Shown in pieces: positions 7,901 through 14,233 of a DNA stretch of 64,000 nt (positions are counted from its first letter, which is position 1; each line of letters opens with the position of its first letter). Both the position numbers and the translations under genes were made by a program. Source of the DNA: a virus; IMG/VR virus record IMGVR_UViG_3300020385_000006, positions 1 to 64,000 of that record. One strand, given 5' to 3'. The notes below the pieces were generated by a model. That model was not told where the DNA came from. It did no database searches and saw only the letters and a list, made by a program, of their open reading frames with translations.

Positions 7901-8305
7901 CTATTTTACTTCCCAATATGGTACTAAATGAGGATCTGGTTGGTATCCTATTAACCCCATTGCCTGAGTCTTAACATATCCTTTATGGTGTAAATAATAC
8001 ATAGACTCATGTAATTGGAATCCAGGCATATTTACTATTGCTTTAATGGTTTCTTCTTTAATATCATCTATAGAAAACCCTTCACCATATCTGTAACCAG
8101 CTATCTCATGGGCCATATCACGGAGGCCATCTTCATCCATTGGTATTGCCATATTTGCATATGTCTTCTGGAATGCTGCTAATATTTGATCTTTAAGGTG
8201 TTCTTCGGTACGTTCATTATGATCATACATTTCCTTTGACCAAGGCTTAGTAATCTCAATTCCGTAAATAAATGTTTTTGGTTTTTGGTTCTTAGCTTTA
8301 AGCAT
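7901..8305 (-). CDS. hypothetical phage protein
   Basis: 134 residues, soluble, mixed alpha/beta pattern, beginning MLKAKNQKPKTFIYGIEITK. No known domain is recognised. It is the only gene between two strong promoters (8337-8368 upstream and 7847-7878 downstream), so it is probably a single-gene transcription unit. Confidence 0.65.
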   Translation of the reverse strand: MLKAKNQKPKTFIYGIEITKPWSKEMYDHNERTEEHLKDQILAAFQKTYANMAIPMDEDGLRDMAHEIAGYRYGEGFSIDDIKEETIKAIVNMPGFQLHESMYYLHHKGYVKTQAMGLIGYQPDPHLVPYWEVK

Positions 8306-8336
8306 ATCTCTCTATCTTTTAATTAATTAATATAAT

Positions 8337-8368
8337 TAAAGATAAGGAATATATTTCAATTAACCAAA
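8337..8368 (-). promoter_or_regulatory. Bacteroidota-type promoter, TTTG-N20-TATCTTTA
   Basis: Minus-strand TTTGGTTAATTGAAAT, 20-bp spacer, -7 box TATCTTTA. The -33 box overlaps the last codons (D-L-V-N-stop) of the gene ending at 8356. Confidence 0.75.
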
Positions 8369-8661
8369 TCTTTTCCTAGGAAAGTTTTAACTTTGTTTGT
8401 CAATGTTACTACTTTTTTACACATGTCATACTCTTCTGTAGCTTCGAAGTATTCGCGGACGCGGTCTAAATTGGTAAGCCATTCTTTTGATTCTATACGT
8501 AGTTCATAATCATCGTTAAGATGTGCAATGACTGGATCTGGTTCATATGTTAACATGGCCATTTCAATTGCTTCCATCGTGCTTATATTGATTGCATGCG
8601 CATGTTCATACATTTGTTCAATAAATTCTTGTTCTGATTCAAATTGTATATTTGGTACCAT
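8356..8661 (-). CDS. hypothetical protein with UVR-like C-terminal helix
   Basis: 101 residues from the start chosen at 8661, where the ATG overlaps the upstream stop codon (TAATG) with a GAGGA stretch before it; a longer frame to 8727 would run into the upstream gene. The region EYFEATEEYDMCKKVVTL resembles the UVR motif (two short helices) and matches the small gene at 10927-11142, so the two may be paralogues. Role unknown. Confidence 0.6.
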   Translation of the reverse strand: MVPNIQFESEQEFIEQMYEHAHAINISTMEAIEMAMLTYEPDPVIAHLNDDYELRIESKEWLTNLDRVREYFEATEEYDMCKKVVTLTNKVKTFLGKDLVN

Positions 8662-9182
8662 TAATAATTGTTCCTCATTCGACCGCCTAATGGATTGCCT
8701 ACCTCTTGGTAGTAACAATTGTAACATAGTAGTCTTAAGTTTTCTCTTTTATGATTAGTACGATCCCCATCTATCCAATCTAGCAATAAAGGTACTGTAT
8801 AATCATTTACACGTCTTTCACAGTATCCGCAAGAGTCGCATTGCTCTTCCATAACAGCATTTTTAAGTAGACGTGGTTTCAATTTACTGTAAGGATAGTT
8901 AGGATATTTACCGTCTAGTATATCTAGTAAACCATAATGGCCACGCATGCGTGGCTTATGAGCACGTGATATTCCTTTACCAGCTTTATTCTTATGTAGT
9001 TCAAATAATGTTTTACCAGATTCTTCATCTTTATAAAGCTTTGCATACTTACGAAATGCTTCATATGATACTTTAAGGAAGCGAGCTGCCCCTGCACAGG
9101 ATTGAGTGTTCTCCATTGCATACCGAATCTCAGATTCTGATATGTTCATTGGTGGCCGGCCTTCTCCTGCTTTGTAAGGCAT
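8661..9182 (-). CDS. HTH plus HNH-like zinc-finger protein
   Basis: 173 residues. Residues about 14-50 read as a helix-turn-helix (AMENTQSCAGAARFLKVS). The C-terminal part has an HNH-type zinc frame: CDSCGYCERR, then LDWIDGDRTNHKRENLRLLC and CYNC. The position that holds the first catalytic His in typical HNH enzymes (DHIDGD) is Trp here (DWIDGD). It may therefore be a DNA-binding protein or an inactive relative of homing-type endonucleases rather than an active nuclease. Confidence 0.7.
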   Translation of the reverse strand: MPYKAGEGRPPMNISESEIRYAMENTQSCAGAARFLKVSYEAFRKYAKLYKDEESGKTLFELHKNKAGKGISRAHKPRMRGHYGLLDILDGKYPNYPYSKLKPRLLKNAVMEEQCDSCGYCERRVNDYTVPLLLDWIDGDRTNHKRENLRLLCYNCYYQEVGNPLGGRMRNNY

Positions 9183-9183
9183 A

Positions 9184-9489
9184 TTATCCTTTTAAAAGAG
9201 CTTTAGTATCTATCGATTGGTTTCGAGCAGATGCATTTTTTTGTCGTTGTCCATCAAACTCCTTCTTCTGTACTTCTGATAACGAATCGTACCAACTTGC
9301 GAATCGACCACCAGGAATAGTTAAAAATTCGTCCCATAGATTACGTGGTTCATAATTTGGTTTAAATTCATAATTTGCTAATACCATTCCTAACAATGTA
9401 GATGCCTTTGGTTGAACTGATACATTGTTAGTTGCCATCGATTCATACCATTCATCCATTATCTGTGCTACATAATCTTTCTTGTCCAT
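9184..9489 (-). CDS. hypothetical phage protein
   Basis: 101 residues, soluble, beginning MDKKDYVAQIMDEWYESM; mostly helical. An AAAGGAATAAG stretch precedes the ATG. It is followed by the HNH-like gene after one base. No domain is recognised. Confidence 0.6.
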   Translation of the reverse strand: MDKKDYVAQIMDEWYESMATNNVSVQPKASTLLGMVLANYEFKPNYEPRNLWDEFLTIPGGRFASWYDSLSEVQKKEFDGQRQKNASARNQSIDTKALLKG

Positions 9490-9506
9490 AACTTATTCCT
9501 TTATTT

Positions 9507-9863
9507 TTATAAATATACTTCTGCGCCATTCTCATCATCTTCGAATACTGATACGTATACACAGTCAAATTCTAGTAAGATTTCTCTAGCTAACATTTCA
9601 CATGACTTGGCTCCAAATTCATGAGTTCTTGAATCTGCGTTATAATATTGATTACCTAAATATTCTAGAATATCTCGTTTAAACATTATAAACTCTACAT
9701 CGCGGTCATCATGATGCACACGTTTCTTTGCAGTGATATACCATTTATGTCGATGCATATTTGATAAGAATCCTACTTCTGGAAATACTCCTTGAGCAGC
9801 TGGCCAATTATGTAGACCTTCTAACTCTAATTTTGCTATTACGTTTGTTTTAAATACACTCAT
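9507..9863 (-). CDS. conserved phage protein, T-fold (QueD-like) candidate
   Basis: 118 residues. The pattern LHNWPA, MHRHKWYITAKKRV, HHDDRDVEFIMFK, FGAKSCEMLA and a late acidic strand VYVSVFEDDENGAEV resembles a small phage family whose strand-helix order looks like the 6-pyruvoyl-tetrahydropterin synthase/QueD T-fold. The His-X-His and DDRD-EF words are where QueD has its metal ligands and DF.LK motif. This is pattern resemblance only. The real QueD of this phage lies at 56137, so a separate pterin or structural role is possible. Confidence 0.55.
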   Translation of the reverse strand: MSVFKTNVIAKLELEGLHNWPAAQGVFPEVGFLSNMHRHKWYITAKKRVHHDDRDVEFIMFKRDILEYLGNQYYNADSRTHEFGAKSCEMLAREILLEFDCVYVSVFEDDENGAEVYL

Positions 9864-9886
9864 ACTATCAATATATAAAATTTATT

Positions 9887-10438
9887 TCATGAATCCAAAT
9901 GATTTTTAACTTTATTCCAATATGCAACTGTTGCTGGTTTGTAGATACCTTTTGGTCCACCATTCCAACATCTTGCAATTTCTTCAGGTGTTACTAAATT
10001 ATAGTAATCTCGATAAATGTTAAACATTTCTATAGATCTTTGTCTACACCATCGGTCTTTGTATTCATATCTTTTTTCGGAACCTTGACGTTTAAGGATC
10101 CTATTAACATCTCGTACCATTGTGCGTCGTATTTGTAAAGCCCCAACAGCATCTTCTTCAACACAGTAAGCATCGTCATTTCCTCCACTTTCTATTTGTA
10201 TTAATGCATTAATAATTCTATCATCTGGTTCTTGGTTAAAATGATATCTAGGACGTTCTAAATCATTTATGATTGATTTTAAACTATCCATTTGATATTG
10301 ATAATATATCTTATCTCGTATAATTTGATTTTCTAAATCAAGTATTTGATCTTCATAACTTATTAATCCTAATGCTGCTGGGCATGCTAATAATATTGTG
10401 ATCATACAAATTTTAATCTCGCAAGGTAACTTTTTCAT
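9887..10438 (-). CDS. lytic transglycosylase with signal anchor
   Basis: 183 residues. The N-terminal hydrophobic segment (about 10-26) is a signal peptide or anchor, followed by a coiled region. The SLT fold starts near residue 75: NALIQIESGGNDDA carries the catalytic Glu, then VGALQIRRTMVRDV, and IARCWNGGPKG with ATVAYWNKVKNHL near the end match the later SLT motifs. It would cut peptidoglycan glycan strands during lysis or entry. Its ATG overlaps the ClpS-like gene upstream. Confidence 0.85.
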   Translation of the reverse strand: MKKLPCEIKICMITILLACPAALGLISYEDQILDLENQIIRDKIYYQYQMDSLKSIINDLERPRYHFNQEPDDRIINALIQIESGGNDDAYCVEEDAVGALQIRRTMVRDVNRILKRQGSEKRYEYKDRWCRQRSIEMFNIYRDYYNLVTPEEIARCWNGGPKGIYKPATVAYWNKVKNHLDS

Positions 10439-10710
10439 TTTGTTCTAATATCTACGTTTAAACCTAATTTTTGTAACTGAGCATATTTAATGTACACATC
10501 ATTTCCAAATCCAGAATAAAGTTCTGCTTCGCCGGCGTTATGTGTTATCATAGCCATCTGCTCTGCTAGTAATGAATTACAGTCTGGTAATACAGATTGC
10601 AGCGCATACATTACATTATCAAATGAATTGAAATCATCGTCTATTAAATACAAATATAATCGCTTTCTACGCTTCCTGCGTGTACTCCCAAATGATCCTG
10701 ATGTCTCCAT
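10435..10710 (-). CDS. clpS: ClpS-like N-degron adaptor
   Basis: 91 residues, the usual length of bacterial ClpS. After a basic N-terminus (STRRKRRKR) the sequence LYLIDDDFNSFDNVMYALQ aligns with the ClpS core (VVLYNDDVNTFDHV in Bacteroidota), then LAEQMAMITHNAGEAEL aligns with the helix and conserved His of the N-degron pocket (HYKG in relatives). The first acidic pocket residue, usually Asn, is Asp here. ClpS feeds N-end-rule substrates to ClpAP. A phage copy could redirect host proteolysis or block it. It overlaps the lysis gene downstream. Confidence 0.75.
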   Translation of the reverse strand: METSGSFGSTRRKRRKRLYLYLIDDDFNSFDNVMYALQSVLPDCNSLLAEQMAMITHNAGEAELYSGFGNDVYIKYAQLQKLGLNVDIRTK

Positions 10711-10736
10711 ATGTTGTTGATGTAACCCAATCCATG

Positions 10737-10949
10737 TTAATGCTCCTGATGTTCTATTTTAACTATACCATATTCCTGATATTCGTTGATGAGCTCTTTT
10801 GTAACCTTTGTCCGATCCGCTATACCATACGCTTCTTTTGCTGCAATATTAACTCCTGCATCATCTTGTACATATACTATATACGAGTTTTGAGCCCCAT
10901 CCTGGAAATCGTAAGTATCTGTAATCTTACTCACTATCTTCCATGACAT
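10737..10949 (-). CDS. hypothetical small phage protein
   Basis: 70 residues from the start chosen at 10949 (MSWKIVSKI), which has an AAAGG site eight bases before it; a longer frame to 11000 lacks one and would lie deeper in the upstream gene. Predicted beta-rich fold with a later helix. No domain is recognised. Confidence 0.55.
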   Translation of the reverse strand: MSWKIVSKITDTYDFQDGAQNSYIVYVQDDAGVNIAAKEAYGIADRTKVTKELINEYQEYGIVKIEHQEH

Positions 10950-11142
10950 GGATGAGCCTTTGTAATTTAGCACATTTTTCATATTCTTCTTTCTTTTCAA
11001 AATACGTTATCATATGATTCATAAAAGCAATTTTTTTAGATGTATCAAATGTCTGAGGCCATATATTAATGCTAGTAATAACATCATAGACTTCGTCGAT
11101 TGTAAGATCTAAATAGTTTTCTGTCATTGTCATTGTTTCCAT
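10927..11142 (-). CDS. small UVR-like helical protein
   Basis: 71 residues. The C-terminal half (TYFEKKEEYEKCAKLQRLI) resembles the UVR helix-turn-helix of UvrB/UvrC and ClpA-type proteins and the C-terminus of the gene at 8356-8661. It is the first gene after the promoter at 11159-11190 and overlaps the next gene. UVR-like motifs mediate protein contacts, so an adaptor role is possible; this is inference. Confidence 0.6.
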   Translation of the reverse strand: METMTMTENYLDLTIDEVYDVITSINIWPQTFDTSKKIAFMNHMITYFEKKEEYEKCAKLQRLIHVMEDSE

Positions 11143-11158
11143 ATTTGCTTATTTTATC

Positions 11159-11190
11159 TTAATATAAGAAATATATGTCACGTTACCAAA
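11159..11190 (-). promoter_or_regulatory. Bacteroidota-type promoter, TTTG-N20-TATATTAA
   Basis: Minus-strand TTTGGTAACGTGACAT, 20-bp spacer, -7 box TATATTAA with TTTCTTATATT. The -7 box ends 17 bases before the ATG at 11142, so the leader would be about 12 bases. Confidence 0.75.
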
Positions 11191-11206
11191 TGTTTAATAT
11201 GATTTG

Positions 11207-11638
11207 TTACCACTTTCTACAAGACCAATATCCTGCAGTTGTACGATCTTTTTTCTGGTCACACTTATGTCGTGCTCTAAATGATTTTCTGGCACCTGGA
11301 TTATCTTTTTTGATAACCATACCTTTCTGGCCAAAGTTAACTTTTTTAACGTTACCTGTCTTAGGATCTTTAACATATACCTTAAACTTTTTAACATCGC
11401 CTTGCATAGGTTTACCTAACTTAACTTTACGTCCTTGGTACTCTGCTTCTTGGAATATTACAGGTTCATCATGTTCTAATATTTCTAATCCTAATGCTTC
11501 ATTTCTAAATAACACAGTCTCTGATACTTTAACACATTTGTCTTTACCATCTTCGGTACCTGCATATCGGTATCCTTTCCAACATGCTTTACCATCAGCG
11601 CCTTTTACTTTTTCACCTAATATATCTTTTAGTTTCAT
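11207..11638 (-). CDS. conserved phage protein with MKLKDIL N-terminus
   Basis: 143 residues. The C-terminal part (KKVNFGQKGMVIKK, RKSFRARHKC, YWSCRKW) is a Cys/basic module that I have seen in many marine phage proteins and is often virion-linked. The N-terminus MKLKDILGE is shared with the gene at 11856-12047 and looks like a T4-type capsid targeting sequence ending in a possible prohead-protease site (ILGE). Its start overlaps the membrane protein gene upstream. Confidence 0.65.
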   Translation of the reverse strand: MKLKDILGEKVKGADGKACWKGYRYAGTEDGKDKCVKVSETVLFRNEALGLEILEHDEPVIFQEAEYQGRKVKLGKPMQGDVKKFKVYVKDPKTGNVKKVNFGQKGMVIKKDNPGARKSFRARHKCDQKKDRTTAGYWSCRKW

Positions 11639-11856
11639 TTTTTAGCTCCTGCAAATTTTTCTAGGCCAGCTATACCAAAACATCCTAACACTACAAGTGT
11701 GAATGAATCATATATGAATTCATTGATAATTAGATCTTTACCTACGTACCCGGTAACTAAGTCTAACACGGCGAATACTACCATTACTAGGAATGCAATA
11801 AAACCTACCACATTCTTTTCATTCCAATCGTTATTGTCTTTAAATATATTCCACAT
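11635..11856 (-). CDS. small two-helix membrane protein, holin candidate
   Basis: 73 residues with two hydrophobic segments at about 16-38 and 48-66, charged ends and a Lys-rich tail (FAGAKK). This is the size and layout of class II holins, and a lytic transglycosylase lies 1.2 kb downstream, but many unrelated small phage proteins look the same. It overlaps both neighbours by one to four bases. Confidence 0.6.
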   Translation of the reverse strand: MWNIFKDNNDWNEKNVVGFIAFLVMVVFAVLDLVTGYVGKDLIINEFIYDSFTLVVLGCFGIAGLEKFAGAKK

Positions 11857-12047
11857 TACTTAGACTCCTCTGCTTCCATAGCCGTTTTTATAAGTGGCCA
11901 CATCTTACTGAATACTTTCTCTGCATCACGTTTCTCCTTACCGGAAAGCATTTTTATTAATTTGTTTAACTGTATAAATGTTTGGTTTCCTTGAGCTGTT
12001 ATAGGATGTCCATATCTATCTTCTTTAAGAATATCTTTTAATTTCAT
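11856..12047 (-). CDS. small protein with MKLKDIL N-terminus
   Basis: 63 residues, mostly helical and charged. The first nine residues MKLKDILKE match those of the gene at 11207-11638, while the rest is unrelated, as expected for a shared targeting tag. Function unknown. Confidence 0.6.
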   Translation of the reverse strand: MKLKDILKEDRYGHPITAQGNQTFIQLNKLIKMLSGKEKRDAEKVFSKMWPLIKTAMEAEESK

Positions 12048-12238
12048 AGTCCCATACCTCTTCGGTTATACTTTGTTCTTTGATCCTTATCCACATACTC
12101 AACAGCATCATACGCGCCACAATGAGGACATCTAAGTTTATCTAATCTAGATGCTTCATTTATTTTCCATTCTTCTCCACATCCTTTATCAGAACATTTG
12201 TAAATGTATGTATGTCGTATGAATACTTTATGTGCCAT
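12044..12238 (-). CDS. zinc-ribbon protein
   Basis: 64 residues. Two Cys pairs, YKCSDKGC and CPHCGAYD, form a zinc-ribbon frame of the kind found in small phage regulators and Sf-type proteins. The C-terminus is basic. It overlaps both neighbours. The partner is unknown. Confidence 0.65.
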   Translation of the reverse strand: MAHKVFIRHTYIYKCSDKGCGEEWKINEASRLDKLRCPHCGAYDAVEYVDKDQRTKYNRRGMGL

Positions 12239-12528
12239 TATCTTTGCATCTTTTTTCGATATATCTTATACAATCTAACTTCTACTTCTAACGCACTTAC
12301 AATATCATCTAATAAATCATACCCACCTGATTGCATTGATGCTTCAACCCATTGTCTCAAATCATTTTTCATATCATCTGAGTCAGACCATTTCTGGTCA
12401 ATGTTTGATTGTAATCGCATAGTTGAATAATCTTCACCTAGGTTAGATTGGTCTACTTCTCTCGAAGCTTGGGCATATTGAGCCTCTTTAAATTCTCGAG
12501 TCCATTTATGTGAATCAAATTGTGCCAT
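12238..12528 (-). CDS. hypothetical helical protein
   Basis: 96 residues, charged and helical, beginning MAQFDSHKWTREFKEAQ and ending in a basic stretch (KIYRKKMQR). An AAAGGAAAA site precedes the ATG. No domain is recognised; a virion or scaffold role would fit the neighbourhood but is inference. Confidence 0.6.
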   Translation of the reverse strand: MAQFDSHKWTREFKEAQYAQASREVDQSNLGEDYSTMRLQSNIDQKWSDSDDMKNDLRQWVEASMQSGGYDLLDDIVSALEVEVRLYKIYRKKMQR

Positions 12529-12551
12529 TTCATTTTCCTTTTATATAAATA

Positions 12552-12893
12552 TTAGAATGCTTCCATAACAATCTCGTCAATTGCATCTTGAACTTCTTTT
12601 CTTGTAGCTTCCATAGTCATCATAATATTGGCCTGGAATCGCTTAGCTTCCTCATTGTTATTGAAGATAACTAATGTAGGCACGACTACTATTTTATATT
12701 CACTAGCCCATCTTGAATCCGCAGTTATATCCACTCTTTGAGTTTCACAATCCGTTAGTTTGCTTAGCCATGTGACATCATTTGTTTTATTGAAACTAGC
12801 GTTAAATTCTACTACTACCATACCTTCTGGAAAGTCTTGGCTCAATGCAAACGTGGACACGAATAGCAATATTATTAGTAATAACTTTTTCAT
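12552..12893 (-). CDS. secreted thioredoxin-fold protein without CxxC
   Basis: 113 residues. Residues 1-18 (MKKLLLIILLFVSTFALS) are a signal peptide, so the protein acts in the periplasm. The rest follows the thioredoxin order: a strand VVVEFNASF, a helix where CxxC is normally found, then VDITADSRWASEYKI and VVPTLVIFNN with the cis-Pro. The redox Cys pair is missing (NASFNKTND); only one Cys is left. It is probably a binding or chaperone-like relative and not a reductase. Confidence 0.7.
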   Translation of the reverse strand: MKKLLLIILLFVSTFALSQDFPEGMVVVEFNASFNKTNDVTWLSKLTDCETQRVDITADSRWASEYKIVVVPTLVIFNNNEEAKRFQANIMMTMEATRKEVQDAIDEIVMEAF

Positions 12894-12901
12894 AATGATT
12901 C

Positions 12902-13186
12902 CTATTTTAAATTATCAATTTTATCTTCCATTCGAATCATCTGCTCTTTGATCTCCTTCACATCCTCTTGGGTGGTCATGATAGTTTGTCGTATCAATTG
13001 ATCTTTCATATCATATTCCATACGAGTAATTTCTGGAGCAGATGGTAATGGAAGGGCTTTGGCTTCTTCAATATCTGCCTGTAATGCAAACCACATACCA
13101 ACTACAGTTGCAATACCTACTGCAATACCTGCTAACGTCTTTATACTTATTTGAAACGACGTATCTTCATTTAATTCTTTAGCCAT
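12902..13186 (-). CDS. membrane-anchored coiled-coil protein
   Basis: 94 residues. One membrane segment at about 17-37 (TLAGIAVGIATVVGMWFAL) is followed by a Pro-rich turn (ALPLPSAP) and a charged coiled coil at about 55-94. This layout is common in small proteins of T4-like marine phages and could be a spanin-like or virion protein. It directly follows the outer-membrane barrel gene. Confidence 0.6.
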   Translation of the reverse strand: MAKELNEDTSFQISIKTLAGIAVGIATVVGMWFALQADIEEAKALPLPSAPEITRMEYDMKDQLIRQTIMTTQEDVKEIKEQMIRMEDKIDNLK

Positions 13187-13195
13187 GATTATCTC

Positions 13196-14233
13196 CTAAA
13201 ATATTACGTAATTGACACCTACGCTAAAGTTGTGCCAATCCCTGTTCCAGTATTTATTATATCTTCCTTCTACAAATACTCCTAAACTCTTATTAAATCT
13301 ATACCCAAATATAAGTCCTGCGGAATAATCTAACCATTGACCATTATTATATTTATGATATGAATATTCGCTATCTGTATCAATATGATAAGGCATTACG
13401 TTACCCCATGAATGAAACCAGAAGTCTTTTGTAAAATGATAATAATCAAAACCTAACACAGCAGAATACTCTACTGTATTAGATAATGCATTTCTTTGAT
13501 CTTCAACGTAATCGTTAATCACTTCTGGTACAACAACTTCTTCCCATACTTCTTGACTATTAGCAACCACATTACCATCCGGATCTAAATAAGTCCCATC
13601 TAATGTTATATTGTATCCCTCTTGAAGTGCCAGATATGTATAATGTAAACTTCCATTGGCCAACACCCAGTCTACCAGGGGGTCAAATCCATATGGTTCA
13701 GCAAGTCTTTGCACCGCCCCTATATTGAACGATAACTTACCTAATTCGCCTATTTGAAACCTGAATCTTTCAGAGGCTTCAAAGTATTTTATATCGGCAA
13801 ATCCATCTTCCAAGTACTCAACCTTACTCACCCATTTATCTGCAACATACCTTACAAAGTGATGCTGATTGATATAATCTATACCTAATCGTCTCACAAA
13901 ATCAGTTTCAAACAAATATTCAAAACCATCTACCCGGCCTAATGTTGCTGCATCTGAATAAGATCTTTCTGTACCATTATAGAATGTATTCGCTCTATTC
14001 TCATATCCAAATCGTTTTATCTTTCTGATACCAATTGATATACTGTAATCGAAAGGTGTTTCAATAACTTGCTCTTCTAATGTTCCAGACGTAACTGACC
14101 ATACTTGAGCATCTCCTAATGATGTACCACCATTAACTGCTGCATAAAATGTTGAATATTTAAATATATTCTTAACGCCTTGCGCATTACTTAGTAACGG
14201 TAAACATAAAAATAATACTAATAACTTTCTCAT
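13196..14233 (-). CDS. predicted outer-membrane beta-barrel protein
   Basis: 345 residues. Residues 1-17 (MRKLLVLFLCLPLLSNA) are a signal peptide. The mature part alternates short amphipathic strands and turns, and ends VGVNYVIF with the C-terminal Phe typical of barrel proteins inserted by the BAM complex. It therefore should sit in the host outer membrane. It overlaps the T9SS cargo gene upstream (ATGA), so the two are co-translated. A phage-coded outer-membrane protein suggests receptor masking, superinfection exclusion or a partner for the T9SS protein. No exact family is recognised. Confidence 0.7.
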   Translation of the reverse strand: MRKLLVLFLCLPLLSNAQGVKNIFKYSTFYAAVNGGTSLGDAQVWSVTSGTLEEQVIETPFDYSISIGIRKIKRFGYENRANTFYNGTERSYSDAATLGRVDGFEYLFETDFVRRLGIDYINQHHFVRYVADKWVSKVEYLEDGFADIKYFEASERFRFQIGELGKLSFNIGAVQRLAEPYGFDPLVDWVLANGSLHYTYLALQEGYNITLDGTYLDPDGNVVANSQEVWEEVVVPEVINDYVEDQRNALSNTVEYSAVLGFDYYHFTKDFWFHSWGNVMPYHIDTDSEYSYHKYNNGQWLDYSAGLIFGYRFNKSLGVFVEGRYNKYWNRDWHNFSVGVNYVIF

